NCBI GenBank assembly: GCA_017548365.1
Contig: JAFZAC010000004.1
Location: 1 to 63,833 of the forward strand
Length of the DNA: 63,833 bases
DNA from: Muribaculaceae bacterium
GTDB lineage: Bacteria; Bacteroidota; Bacteroidia; Bacteroidales; Muribaculaceae
Reading direction: 5' to 3'
Positions 17,125-26,254 of the stretch are shown piece by piece. The first letter of the stretch is position 1; every line of letters starts with the position of its first letter. A model generated the notes under the pieces. It was not told where the DNA came from and did no database searches. It saw nothing but the letters and a program-made list of their open reading frames with translations. The position numbers and the translations under genes were made by a program.

Positions 17125-17907
17125 ATGTTTAAGAAAGAGATAGAACGCTACGAGAAAGTTCGAGCCGAATATGAGAATTACATTGTAAAGAAAATGTCGG
17201 CGAACGATTATCTTGAATGGAACGAAGTTCTGTTCTCGTGCCACTCGTGCGCCATAGAAGGAAACTCCTTTACTCTCGACGATACTCGTGTGCTGCTTGA
17301 GCAGGGCTTGTCGATGGTTCCTGTGGGGCGTTCGTTGCTGGAATGTACTGAGATGTCCGACCATTTTAGGGCGTTCCGTTATATAACATCTCATCTTGAT
17401 GCTCCTTTTGATGAAGCATTACTTAAAGAAACTAACCGATTGGTGACCGAAAACACATTAGCATTTAGGGTTCCAGATGCCGTTGCTGGTGAATACACCA
17501 CTTGCGATATGGCTGCTGGTGATACAATGTTTGGTGACCACAAGAAACTGATAGCTAGGATTCCTGACCTTATGGAGTCAACAAACCGAGCAATAGAGCA
17601 AGACATTCATCCTGTCATTGTGGCGGCACGCTTTCATGGTTTTTTTGAATATCTTCACCCGTTCCGCGACGGAAATGGACGTACAGGCCGACTTCTCTCC
17701 AACTGGATAATGCTTCGTGCTGGGCATCCACTCGTCATCATCGACATAAAAGACCGAGCCACCTATATCAACGCTCTGCGAAATATTCGCAGCGAAGGTA
17801 CCGACGAATATCTAATCTCATTCTTCTTTGCCGCAGCAACAAGCCGATTGGAAAATGAACTTGCCCAAAAACGCAAGAATTCCAATTTGGGAGCATTTTT
17901 GTTCTAA
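17125..17907 (+). CDS. Fic-domain protein (putative AMP-transferase)
   Basis: 260 residues. The Fic core motif HPFRDGNGRTGR at 178-189 matches HPFx(D/E)GNGRxxR exactly, so the catalytic His and the nucleotide-phosphate-binding residues are intact. An N-terminal segment S41-C-A-I-E45-G46-N matches the inhibitory-helix motif (S/T)xxxE(G/N) in front of the Fic core, as in class II (self-inhibited) Fic proteins. It is therefore likely autoinhibited rather than controlled by a separate antitoxin. No small antitoxin gene lies directly next to it. The target protein is unknown. Flanked by AT-rich intergenic DNA and apparently a single-gene unit. Confidence 0.93.
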   Translation: MFKKEIERYEKVRAEYENYIVKKMSANDYLEWNEVLFSCHSCAIEGNSFTLDDTRVLLEQGLSMVPVGRSLLECTEMSDHFRAFRYITSHLDAPFDEALLKETNRLVTENTLAFRVPDAVAGEYTTCDMAAGDTMFGDHKKLIARIPDLMESTNRAIEQDIHPVIVAARFHGFFEYLHPFRDGNGRTGRLLSNWIMLRAGHPLVIIDIKDRATYINALRNIRSEGTDEYLISFFFAAATSRLENELAQKRKNSNLGAFLF

Positions 17908-18233
17908 AATAATGTCTGTTTATTTAGATTGGCTATTTACTATAATATCATTTGATGTATCGTTATTGTCCAATCCCAATATTTCCTCATACCATTCTTT
18001 CTCACTTGTTATTATAGTATCAACTTGTGCAATATTTTTACTAAACAAATATAGGTATTTCCTATAACAATTGTCGATATTAGAATCAAAAAGAAGGGTC
18101 AACTAAAAAAAAATTACATAAAAATCTTGTTGAAATTTTAGCAATCAAAAGGATAAAAAGACAACTATCTATTCAATAAGAAACGCTTTATTTTATACAA
18201 AAGAATATATTAGTTGTTTTGCTCTCAATATTA
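17908..18233. other. AT-rich intergenic region, no supported gene
   Basis: This spacer between the Fic gene and the glnA promoter is strongly AT-rich. The only minus-strand ORF (17920-18102) needs a TTG start, is bounded by a stop directly upstream and shows no promoter or homology that I recognise. No hairpin terminator with a T-run is obvious after the Fic gene. Confidence 0.5.
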
Positions 18234-18266
18234 TTTGTAAGATTCAAAAAAAACATTGTATCTTTG
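18234..18266 (+). promoter_or_regulatory. glnA promoter
   Basis: TTTG (18234-18237) and TATCTTTG (18259-18266) are spaced by 21 nt, a full Bacteroidetes promoter, 58 nt before the glnA ATG. Confidence 0.8.
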
Positions 18267-18324
18267 TGGACTCAATTAAACGCAAAACATAATTAACTAT
18301 TAACAACTTAATAAAAACTAAATT

Positions 18325-19830
18325 ATGAACAACGACGCTTTGGCATTTAATGCCAATGAATTGATTGCATTTCTGCAAAAGCCTAAAGAACAATTCACTA
18401 AAGCCGATATCGTGCGCTTTGTCGTGGAGAATGATATTGAAATGGTCAATTTCATGTATCCCGGTGGTGACGGCAAGCTAAAGACATTGAACTTCGTGAT
18501 TACCGACCTAGAATACCTCGACACAATACTCACCTGCGGAGAGCGCGTTGATGGTTCGAGTCTATTCTCCTTTATCCAAGCTGGTAGCAGTGATCTCTAT
18601 GTGATGCCCCGCTACTCAACAGCATTTGTTCACCCGTTTGCCGAGATTCCCACGCTGTGTATGCTCTGCTCTTACTTCGATAAAGACGGCAACCCTCTCG
18701 CCAGCTCTCCTGAGCAGACACTCGCAAAGGCGTGCCGCGCTTTTAAAGAAGTAACTGGAATGGAGTTCCAAGCTATGGGCGAGCTGGAATATTACGTCAT
18801 TGACAACGATGACGAAGCATTTCCTGCTATTGATCAGCGCGGATATCACGAGAGTGCACCCTACGCCAAGTATAATGACTTCCGTCAACTGTGCATGAAA
18901 TATATCGCACAGACCGGCGGACAAATCAAATATGGCCACAGCGAAGTGGGCAATTTCACCCAAGACGACAAACTTTATGAGCAGAACGAAATAGAGTTTT
19001 TGCCCGTGCCTGCCGAGGAGGCAGCCGACCAGCTGATGCTCGCCAAGTGGGTAATCCGCAACCTTGCCTATCAGCTTGGTCTTGACGTGACCTTTGCCCC
19101 CAAGATTACCGTTGGAAAAGCTGGCTCAGGACTGCATATCCACATGCGCCTGATGAAAGATGGCAAGAACCAGATGCTCGATGGTGGCGTACTCAGCGAG
19201 GTGGCTCGCAAAGCTATCGCCGGCATGATGGATTTGGCGCCTAGCATTACCGCCTTTGGCAATAAGAATCCGACTTCTTACTTCCGTCTCGTGCCTCATC
19301 AGGAGGCTCCCACCAACGTGTGCTGGGGAGACCGCAACCGTTCCGTACTCGTGCGTGTGCCATTGGGATGGAATGCCGATGCCGATATGTGCCATCTTGC
19401 TAATCCACAGGAGAATGACAGCAAGCGCGACACTAGCATTAAGCAGACCGTGGAGATGCGCTCACCCGATGGCAGTGCAGACCTTTACCAATTGCTCGCT
19501 GGTTTATGCGTAGCCTGCCGCCACGGCTTTGAGATGCCCGACGCTCTGGAGATTGCAGAGAAGACTTATGTAAACGTCAATATCCACGATAAGGAGCATG
19601 AGGACCGCCTCAGTACTCTCGCTCAGCTTCCCGACAGCTGCGTGGCAAGCGCCGACTGCCTCGAGAAACAGCGTGCAGTTTATGAACAGCATGGTGTGTT
19701 CAGTCCAGCCATGATTGACGGCATCATTGCCCAGTTGCGCTCTTACAACGACAGCACCTTGCGCGCCGATATCAGCAGCAACCACAAGGCAATCAAGAAG
19801 CTCGTCGACACCTACTTCCACTGTGGATAA
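18325..19830 (+). CDS. glnA: Glutamine synthetase
   Basis: Makes glutamine from glutamate, ammonia and ATP in the cytoplasm. 501 residues, about the length of GSI-class enzymes and much shorter than the ~730-residue GSIII typical of Bacteroides. Recognisable parts: an N-terminal beta-grasp segment around 35-115, MGELEYYVID (substrate-site glutamates) near 150, AGSGLHIHMRL (ATP-site GSGxHxH) near 270, and the ammonia/glutamate loop region NKNPTSYFRLVP and NRSVLVRVP near 310-345. A strong consensus promoter lies upstream and a terminator downstream, so it is monocistronic. No PII or amt gene is adjacent. Confidence 0.95.
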   Translation: MNNDALAFNANELIAFLQKPKEQFTKADIVRFVVENDIEMVNFMYPGGDGKLKTLNFVITDLEYLDTILTCGERVDGSSLFSFIQAGSSDLYVMPRYSTAFVHPFAEIPTLCMLCSYFDKDGNPLASSPEQTLAKACRAFKEVTGMEFQAMGELEYYVIDNDDEAFPAIDQRGYHESAPYAKYNDFRQLCMKYIAQTGGQIKYGHSEVGNFTQDDKLYEQNEIEFLPVPAEEAADQLMLAKWVIRNLAYQLGLDVTFAPKITVGKAGSGLHIHMRLMKDGKNQMLDGGVLSEVARKAIAGMMDLAPSITAFGNKNPTSYFRLVPHQEAPTNVCWGDRNRSVLVRVPLGWNADADMCHLANPQENDSKRDTSIKQTVEMRSPDGSADLYQLLAGLCVACRHGFEMPDALEIAEKTYVNVNIHDKEHEDRLSTLAQLPDSCVASADCLEKQRAVYEQHGVFSPAMIDGIIAQLRSYNDSTLRADISSNHKAIKKLVDTYFHCG

Positions 19831-19855
19831 AAAATTAGTTTTAAACTATCATAGG

Positions 19856-19890
19856 GGCGATGATTCCAACAGTGAATTATCGCCTTTTTT
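19856..19890 (+). terminator. glnA terminator
   Basis: GGCGAT (19856-19861) pairs with ATCGCC (19879-19884), followed at once by six T residues. It lies 26 nt after the glnA stop codon. Confidence 0.8.
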
Positions 19891-19968
19891 ACACGCTGTT
19901 CTTTTACGTTCAACGTTAATTTTAATTAAGTGTAAAGCAAATAGATGCAGGGATTGGAAATTTATACT

Positions 19969-19976
19969 TACCTTTG
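19969..19976 (+). promoter_or_regulatory. Promoter -7 box of DUF2723 gene
   Basis: TACCTTTG, 41 nt before the ATG at 20018. A TTG at 19954 is too close to be a standard -33 element. Confidence 0.55.
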
Positions 19977-20017
19977 TAGGTTTTTAAGAAAAATATAATA
20001 TATTATATACTAGCAAG

Positions 20018-23000
20018 ATGAAGAAGTATAACATTATCAACAACACCTTGGGTTGGTTGGTGTTCTTGGTGGCGGCAGCTACCTACATGTTCACCATCGA
20101 GCCCACAGCAAGCTTCTGGGACTGCCCGGAATTTATCTCTCAAGGTTATAAACTCGAAATCGGCCACCCGCCTGGCAACCCAATGTTCATCCTAGCAGCA
20201 CGCTTTGCCGCCAATTTTGCTGGTGGCGACGTGATGGCGGTTGCTAAGTGTGTGAATGCTATGTCGGCAATCCTTAGCGCGGCAACTATCCTGCTGCTGT
20301 TCTGGACCATTACCCATTTGGTTAAGAAGCTGGTGGTAAAGAGCGACGATGAGAAAATTTCGCTGGCTAAATATCTTGTGATTATGGGTAGCGGAATCTG
20401 TGGCGCGCTGGCCTATGCATGGAGCGATACTTTCTGGTTCTCGGCCGAGGAAGCCGAGGTGTATGCCTTCTCCTCGTTCTGTACGGCGCTAGTGTTCTGG
20501 CTCATACTCAAGTGGGAGAACCGTGCATCTAACCCCACGAGCGATCGCTATCTGATATTGATAGCCTACGTCTTTGGCGTTTCGCTGGGAGTTCACCTAT
20601 TGAACTTGCTGGCAATCCCCGCAATCGCGTTGATATTCTATTATCGCAACACTAAAGAAAGTACTGCCAAGGGATCAATTATTACCTTGCTCATCTCTTT
20701 TGTAGTAATAGTGCTTATACTTTACGGACTGGAACCTGGCTTCATCGAGATGTCGGGCTACTTCGAGCGCTTCTTCGTCAACACATTCCACATGAGCTAC
20801 AACAGTGGTGTGCTCATCTATGCACTGCTGCTGCTTGGTGTGATGGCTTGGGCATTATATGAACTTCACCGCAACAAAAGCGACATGCTGAAGAAAATGT
20901 CGGTTTTCCTGAGCATTGTACTCTCGGGAATGCTCATGCTTACCAACACGATTATTATTCCTATTTTGCTGATTATCGCTCTTGCCATTTATTTGTTTGG
21001 TTTTGCAAAGAAATTCTCGCCACGCCTTTATAGCAATATCATCCTGTGCATGATGATGATATTCATAGGCTTCTCGAGCTATGCATTGGTACTCATTCGT
21101 AGTAATGCAAATCTGCCTCTTGACGAGAACTCTCCAAATAGTCCATTCGCGCTCACCAGCTATCTGAGCCGTGACCAGTATGGCAAGTCGCCACTCATCT
21201 ACGGCTACACTCTCAACTCGCCTGTAGTTCGAAATTCTGAAGGCTCATTGGTTGCCGAAGAAGGTCCCAATAAGTATTTCCGTGTGGTAAAGACCGAAGA
21301 AGGTCAGCCCAATGAATATGTAGACATGGGACCCAGTGAAACTCCTAAATACGCTCCCGAAACCGAAATGCTCTTCCCACGCATTCACAGTGCGGCTCAT
21401 GCGGCCGACTACGCAAGCTTGCTTGGAGAAACTGAGGTAGGAAGACCTGTTGAAGCCACAATAAGTGAAACTGGTGAAACTACTATAGTCAATAAACCCA
21501 CGTTTGTTGAGAATTTGACATTCTTCTTCAGCTACCAGCTCAATTACATGTACTGGCGTTATTTCATGTGGAACTTTGCAGGTCGTCAGAACGACTTCCA
21601 GAGCAATGGTCCTGGTGATTTTACTCGTGGTAACTGGATTAGCGGTATTCCTTTCATCGACAATCCACGACTTGGAGACCAGAACTTCCTTCCCGATGAC
21701 TATGGCAAGGGAAATAAGGGGCACAACATGTTCTTCATGCTGCCACTTCTGCTGGGTATCATAGGTTTGCTCTGGCAGGCATTCTCAGGCAAGCGTGGAA
21801 TTGAGCAGTTCTGGGTAGTGTTCTTCTTGTTCTTTATGACGGGTATAGCAATTGTGATGTATCTGAACCAGACTCCTGGCCAACCTCGTGAGCGAGACTA
21901 TGCCTATGCTGGATCATTCTATGCTTATGCCATCTGGATAGGTATGGGTGTTGCCGCGTTGTGGAGCATTGCTATGCATTTCTTGGGCAATAAAGATAAA
22001 GAAGAACCCCAATCTACTCCTAAGCCCAGCACCGATAGTGAAGCAACTCAAATGATGGGTGTGACCGAACAGGCTCCAGTGAAATCAAACAACGCCATCT
22101 CGGTATTAATTGCTGCTGTAGCGGCAATTATTGGCATTGCTGTACCATTGCAGATGGTGAGCCAAACTTGGGATGACCACGACCGCTCAGGTCGATACTG
22201 TGCTCGCGACTTTGGTAAGAATTATCTGCAGAGCGTTGATAAAGATGCAATCATTTTCTGTAATGGTGATAACGATACCTTCCCATTGTGGTATCTGCAG
22301 GAGGTTGAAGGAGTGCGCACCGATGTACGTGCCGTGAACCTTAGCTACCTCGCCACCGATTGGTATATAGCTCAGATGCAGCGTGCTGCTTACGACAGCA
22401 AGCCACTTCCTATGTTCGCAGGTCCTTTGACCTATGCCTACGAAAAACGACAGTATGGATATTTCTTACCAGGATATTCAAGCGACTCACCTGTTTCGGC
22501 CGATGAGTTCTTCAAGAACTACTATAACGATGAGACTTATGAGAATAATTCGTTTAAGGTTCCTGCATTCAGCAATGGAAAAGTTTATATTCCAGCCAAC
22601 GTTGACGCTGCCATCAAGGCTGGGGTGATTCCCGAATCAATGCGTAGCAATACTCGAGATAGTATTATTATTGATCTTAAAGCAGCTGCGGGTAGTGGTA
22701 TGAGCGCTAGCCAAACCATGATTATCGACTTGATTGCCAATAGCATTGCTGGTGGATGGAAACGACCTGTTTACTTTGCAACAACTATCCCCGAGAGCTT
22801 GTTCATGGGATTCTCTCCCTACATGCTCAACACAGGTATGGCTTATCAAATTACTCCTGTTTACACTGCTGATGGAGACCGTCAAGAAAAGCTTTGCAAC
22901 ACCGACAAGATGTATGATGTTGTCACTAAGAAGTTCAAATGGGGCGGTCTTGACAAGGCCAAACCAGGCAGCCTCTATCTTGATGAGACAGTGTCTCGCA

Positions 23001-23641
23001 TGGTGATTACCACTCGCAGTCAGATGTGCTATTTGGCCGATGCTTTAATTGCCGAAGGCGATAGCGCTACCAATGGAGGTGACAATGCTCGTGCAGCCGA
23101 CCGATACAAGAAAGCCGAGGAAGTTCTTGACCTCATGGGCAAGAAGTTGCCAACTTCAGTTTGTCCTTATCAGGGCGGTCTTAGCCTCTATGTAGCTCAG
23201 GCTTATTCTGCTATCGCAAAAAATGGCAAGAGTACAACAGCTGGTAAGAAGGCTGCCGACTTAATCGAGAAAGAGATTACGCGTTACGCTCAGTATGCCA
23301 TCTATTATGAGTCTCTTGTAGAGAGTGGACTTGATGAGCATTTGTCGTCAGGCGACCAATCAATAATTACTTATATGATTCCAGGGTTGTTTGATGTTTA
23401 TCGTGAGGTCAATCCAAATGGCTTGGATGCACTCATCAACAAGTTTAGAAACGTGTCGATGTCAGGTCGCAAGCTTTCGGAAAGCACAGTTAAAGAATTG
23501 ACCATGAGCCGTGAGAAGCGTGCACAGCAAATGATGCAGCAGCAAGTCGAGGCTCGGGCTCAAGCTCAGGCCGAACAAATCCAAATGAGTGAGGAGGCTG
23601 GCGATCAGCAATCACTTTTCGACAGTAGTATGTTTAAATAA
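20018..23641 (+). CDS. DUF2723 polytopic membrane protein (putative protein O-mannosyltransferase-like)
   Basis: 1207 residues. The N-terminus (NNTLGWLVFLVAAATYMFTIEPTASFWDCPEFI) is the hallmark of DUF2723: a membrane segment followed by 'EPTaSfWDC.EfI', a GT-C-like loop with acidic residues. About a dozen hydrophobic segments lie in residues 10-370 and 560-720. A large soluble C-terminal part (about 730-1200) includes DAIIFCNGDNDTFPLWYLQ and a helical TPR-like end with a Gln-rich tail. DUF2723 proteins are GT-C glycosyltransferase relatives proposed to act in Bacteroidetes protein O-glycosylation (family knowledge); the substrate here is not shown. It is closed by a terminator before the deacetylase. 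Confidence 0.85.
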   Translation: MKKYNIINNTLGWLVFLVAAATYMFTIEPTASFWDCPEFISQGYKLEIGHPPGNPMFILAARFAANFAGGDVMAVAKCVNAMSAILSAATILLLFWTITHLVKKLVVKSDDEKISLAKYLVIMGSGICGALAYAWSDTFWFSAEEAEVYAFSSFCTALVFWLILKWENRASNPTSDRYLILIAYVFGVSLGVHLLNLLAIPAIALIFYYRNTKESTAKGSIITLLISFVVIVLILYGLEPGFIEMSGYFERFFVNTFHMSYNSGVLIYALLLLGVMAWALYELHRNKSDMLKKMSVFLSIVLSGMLMLTNTIIIPILLIIALAIYLFGFAKKFSPRLYSNIILCMMMIFIGFSSYALVLIRSNANLPLDENSPNSPFALTSYLSRDQYGKSPLIYGYTLNSPVVRNSEGSLVAEEGPNKYFRVVKTEEGQPNEYVDMGPSETPKYAPETEMLFPRIHSAAHAADYASLLGETEVGRPVEATISETGETTIVNKPTFVENLTFFFSYQLNYMYWRYFMWNFAGRQNDFQSNGPGDFTRGNWISGIPFIDNPRLGDQNFLPDDYGKGNKGHNMFFMLPLLLGIIGLLWQAFSGKRGIEQFWVVFFLFFMTGIAIVMYLNQTPGQPRERDYAYAGSFYAYAIWIGMGVAALWSIAMHFLGNKDKEEPQSTPKPSTDSEATQMMGVTEQAPVKSNNAISVLIAAVAAIIGIAVPLQMVSQTWDDHDRSGRYCARDFGKNYLQSVDKDAIIFCNGDNDTFPLWYLQEVEGVRTDVRAVNLSYLATDWYIAQMQRAAYDSKPLPMFAGPLTYAYEKRQYGYFLPGYSSDSPVSADEFFKNYYNDETYENNSFKVPAFSNGKVYIPANVDAAIKAGVIPESMRSNTRDSIIIDLKAAAGSGMSASQTMIIDLIANSIAGGWKRPVYFATTIPESLFMGFSPYMLNTGMAYQITPVYTADGDRQEKLCNTDKMYDVVTKKFKWGGLDKAKPGSLYLDETVSRMVITTRSQMCYLADALIAEGDSATNGGDNARAADRYKKAEEVLDLMGKKLPTSVCPYQGGLSLYVAQAYSAIAKNGKSTTAGKKAADLIEKEITRYAQYAIYYESLVESGLDEHLSSGDQSIITYMIPGLFDVYREVNPNGLDALINKFRNVSMSGRKLSESTVKELTMSREKRAQQMMQQQVEARAQAQAEQIQMSEEAGDQQSLFDSSMFK

Positions 23642-23668
23642 TTATAATTAAACAACATTCTCAACATG

Positions 23669-23710
23669 CACCACCGTTGAGTTCACAGAATGCTCGCGGT
23701 GGTGTTTTTT
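23669..23710 (+). terminator. Terminator after DUF2723 gene
   Basis: CACCACCG (23669-23676) pairs with CGGTGGTG (23697-23704), followed by six T. It sits between the DUF2723 gene and the deacetylase and overlaps an upstream in-frame ATG (23690), which argues against that ATG being the deacetylase start. Confidence 0.88.
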
Positions 23711-23731
23711 GATAAACAAATAATCAACAAG

Positions 23732-24355
23732 ATGATTATCGAGCGACCTCCACTGCTTTACCGTATGCTGTTTCCTGAAACTATCTGGAGGATTCAGAAA
23801 AAACAGAAAACAGTATATCTAACCTTCGACGACGGACCCATTCCTGAGGTAACGCCATGGGTGCTCGATACCCTTGACCATTATGGAATAAAGGCCACTT
23901 TTTTTATGGTAGGTGACAATGTGGCACGCAATCCCGAGCTATTTGAGGAGGTGAAACGACGTGGACATCTAGTGGGAAACCACACCATGAATCATGTGCA
24001 AGGTGCCCATACCTCTACTCGCGCCTATCTGCACAACGTGTTTAAGGCGCATGAGCTCATCCAGTCGCCCATATTTAGACCACCACATGGACTGCTGCGA
24101 TGGGCGCAGAGCAAGGTGCTGAGAGGTCGCTTCACTATAATTATGTATGACCTCGTTACTCGTGATTATAGCAAGAAACTAAAGCCTGAGCAGGTGCTTG
24201 CCAACGTGAAGCGGTATGTGCGCAATGGTTCTATCATTGTTTTCCACGATTCGCTCAAGGCCGAGAGAAACATGAAATGGGCTCTCCCAAGGGTTATAGA
24301 GTGGCTGCAAGAGAAAGGCTATAATTTCGACACAATTGGTCCCAAAGTTACGTGA
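23732..24355 (+). CDS. Polysaccharide deacetylase (NodB family, CE4)
   Basis: 207 residues from the ATG at 23732. The in-frame ATG at 23690 lies inside a terminator hairpin and is rejected. CE4 motifs: TFDDGP at 31-36 (metal-binding Asp), HTMNH at 84-88 (metal-binding His pair) and FRPPHG at 115-120 (catalytic Arg motif). The family removes N- or O-acetyl groups from glycans such as peptidoglycan or chitin oligomers. No signal peptide is present; the N-terminus (MIIERPPLLYRMLFPETIWR) could be amphipathic. queG starts 4 nt after its stop, so the two are co-transcribed, although their functions look unrelated. Confidence 0.9.
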   Translation: MIIERPPLLYRMLFPETIWRIQKKQKTVYLTFDDGPIPEVTPWVLDTLDHYGIKATFFMVGDNVARNPELFEEVKRRGHLVGNHTMNHVQGAHTSTRAYLHNVFKAHELIQSPIFRPPHGLLRWAQSKVLRGRFTIIMYDLVTRDYSKKLKPEQVLANVKRYVRNGSIIVFHDSLKAERNMKWALPRVIEWLQEKGYNFDTIGPKVT

Positions 24356-24359
24356 TTAT

Positions 24360-25277
24360 ATGGATAGTGAGCACATAAAGCAGCTGGCAGTTAAGCTGGG
24401 ATTTGATGCTTGTGGCATCGCCCGGGTCGATCGCATCGATGATGAGGCGGCTCTGCGCTATGCCCAGTGGCTCGAAAGCGGCAAGAACGGGTGCATGGCA
24501 TGGGCTCTTAACTACCAAGAAGTGCGTGAAAACCCCGAACTGTTGCTTGAGGGAGCGCGTAGCGTGATAGTGGTTGCTATGAACTACTATCCTCAAGTGT
24601 TCCAGCCCGAAGATGCTCCACAGTTCGCTTACTATGCCTATGGCCGCGACTACCACGAGGTGATGAAACAGAGGTTGTGGAAATTGGGTGAGGTCATTGA
24701 ACAAGAGACGGGATGTAAATCCAGGGCTTGCGTCGATTCGGCACCTCTGCGTGAGCGATACTGGGCGCAACGTGCCGGTGTGGGATTCCTGGGACAGAAT
24801 AACCAGCTCATTATTCCCGGAAAGGGGTCTTATTTCTTCCTTGGAGTGCTACTCACCACACTTGAATTGGTGCCTGACGAGCCGTGTCTGGAGCATTGTC
24901 TCCAGTGTGGAGCATGCCAGAGGGCGTGTCCCAGTGGAGCTTTGCGCTGTGGAGAGACAGTCGATGCACGTCGATGCCTCTCGTGCTTGACCATTGAGCA
25001 CAAAGGCGAGCTCCCCAAGTGGGTGGGTGAGGTGATTGGCAACCATGTGTACGGCTGCGACGAGTGTCAGAAGTGTTGTCCCCACAACAACCAAGCTGTG
25101 GGAAATACCACTCCTGAGTTTCAGCCTAAGTCCGAACTGCTGTCACTTACTCTCGACGACATCCTAGTGATGACACAGGAGCAGTTCAGCAGTTTGTTTT
25201 CACACAGCGCTGTCAAGCGTGCAAAGTTGTCAGGGCTTCAACGCAACGCACAATTAATAAAAAATGAAATGAAGTAA
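24360..25277 (+). CDS. queG: Epoxyqueuosine reductase QueG
   Basis: Cobalamin- and Fe-S-dependent enzyme making queuosine from epoxyqueuosine in tRNA (GUN anticodons). 305 residues from the ATG at 24360; an earlier in-frame ATG at 24336 would overlap the deacetylase by 20 nt and is less likely. Motifs: the active-site region DSAPLRERYWAQRAGVGFLG (126-145), and ferredoxin-like clusters C190xxC193xxC196xxxC200P and CLSC...CDECQKCCP. QueG lengths are usually 310-380, so this is a short form without the C-terminal HEAT-like part. Queuosine salvage is common in gut Bacteroidales (knowledge). Confidence 0.93.
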   Translation: MDSEHIKQLAVKLGFDACGIARVDRIDDEAALRYAQWLESGKNGCMAWALNYQEVRENPELLLEGARSVIVVAMNYYPQVFQPEDAPQFAYYAYGRDYHEVMKQRLWKLGEVIEQETGCKSRACVDSAPLRERYWAQRAGVGFLGQNNQLIIPGKGSYFFLGVLLTTLELVPDEPCLEHCLQCGACQRACPSGALRCGETVDARRCLSCLTIEHKGELPKWVGEVIGNHVYGCDECQKCCPHNNQAVGNTTPEFQPKSELLSLTLDDILVMTQEQFSSLFSHSAVKRAKLSGLQRNAQLIKNEMK

Positions 25278-25299
25278 TTTACAAATAAACAGTAATGAA

Positions 25300-26124
25300 A
25301 TGAAGAAAGTTTTTGCATTGATTTTAATAGCTATAGCAGCCAGTTTAGGTGCTAACGCACAGATAGGAAAAATGGCAGCTATGAAAGGTAAAGTGACTAA
25401 TGGTTATGACTTCTGGCTCTATGCGCCACAACCTTATTTCGACCGTCCAACCGACAAGTTCCCAGTGATAATCTACCTGCACGGACGTGGATTGTGTGGC
25501 AAGGGCTTGAGACATGCCGATAAGTACTACACCCTCGAGGCGATAGCAATGGGCCGTGAAATCAACGCTATGGTAATAGCGCCTCAAAATCCTGGTGGCA
25601 GTTGGAAACCTGAACGCTTGAACAATATCCTCGACTGGGTTTTAGAGAACTACCGTGCCAACCCCGATAGCGTTTATGTCATTGGTATGAGTCTTGGAGG
25701 CTATGGTACTATGGACTTTGTTGGCACCTATCCCGAGAAGATTGCCGCTGCCATTGCTCTTTGTGGAGGCACTACGCTCAAAGACGTGCAGGGAATGGGT
25801 AGGTTGCCATTCTGGATTCTGCATGGCACAGCCGACGAGGCAGTTAACATACGTGAGTCGAAGAAGGTAGTTGAGGCGTTGAAAGGAGCAGGAAACGACA
25901 ACTTGTTGCGCTATGACTGGCTTCCAGGCGCCAATCACGGTAGGCTGGCGCGCATCTGTTACATGAAGCAGGCTTACGAATGGCTGCTCTCGCACAGCCG
26001 TGCAACCAACCCTCAAGTGGTCAATCGCGACATCGTTATTGATATGGATGCTATTGCCAATACCTATAAAGGTCTTCGCACTCGTAACAAAACGGCAATC
26101 CCCGTAGTTGATGACCTAAAATAG
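25300..26124 (+). CDS. Exported alpha/beta-hydrolase (esterase-type)
   Basis: 274 residues with a signal peptide (MKKVFALILIAIAASLGANA). Alpha/beta-hydrolase landmarks: an oxyanion-type HGRG at 61-64, the nucleophile elbow G129-M-S131-L-G-G, D179 in HGTADE and H213 in GANHG, a plausible Ser-Asp-His triad. It resembles small Bacteroidetes carboxylesterases/phospholipase-type proteins with the fold 'vIiYLHG'. The substrate is unknown. It starts 22 nt after queG and may be the last gene of the deacetylase-queG transcript. A weak hairpin (TAGCAAT/ATTGCTA, 26122-26157) overlaps the stop. Confidence 0.82.
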   Translation: MKKVFALILIAIAASLGANAQIGKMAAMKGKVTNGYDFWLYAPQPYFDRPTDKFPVIIYLHGRGLCGKGLRHADKYYTLEAIAMGREINAMVIAPQNPGGSWKPERLNNILDWVLENYRANPDSVYVIGMSLGGYGTMDFVGTYPEKIAAAIALCGGTTLKDVQGMGRLPFWILHGTADEAVNIRESKKVVEALKGAGNDNLLRYDWLPGANHGRLARICYMKQAYEWLLSHSRATNPQVVNRDIVIDMDAIANTYKGLRTRNKTAIPVVDDLK

Positions 26125-26180
26125 CAATTAGCCAGTAGGTGGCATTCGCTATTGCTAAGTGTTAAAATATTTTGTTGAGA

Positions 26181-26210
26181 TTGTATATTTGGTTTTATTT
26201 AGTAATTTTG
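26181..26210 (+). promoter_or_regulatory. Promoter of exonuclease gene
   Basis: TTG (26181-26183), a 19-nt spacer, then TAATTTTG (26203-26210) fit the Bacteroidetes consensus. Downstream, GGTGT-ATA-ACACC (26225-26237) forms a small leader hairpin. Confidence 0.7.
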
Positions 26211-26241
26211 CACTACCTAAAATAGGTGTATAACACCATTT

Positions 26242-26254
26242 AGAGGAGAGAACA
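26242..26254 (+). promoter_or_regulatory. Shine-Dalgarno-like site deciding a GTG start
   Basis: AGAGGAGAG (26242-26250) sits with its GAGGAG core 6 nt before the GTG at 26255. Almost all other genes in the window lack such a site. It supports the GTG rather than the in-frame ATG at 26291 as the exonuclease start. Confidence 0.6.

Noticed and set aside
17920..18102. Minus-strand ORF downstream of the Fic gene, a possible antitoxin
   Set aside because: It needs a TTG start, has a stop right upstream, no promoter, and no recognisable fold; the Fic protein already carries its own inhibitory motif.
23690..23731. Upstream in-frame start for the polysaccharide deacetylase
   Set aside because: It lies inside the terminator stem-loop of the DUF2723 gene; the ATG at 23732 gives the usual family start.
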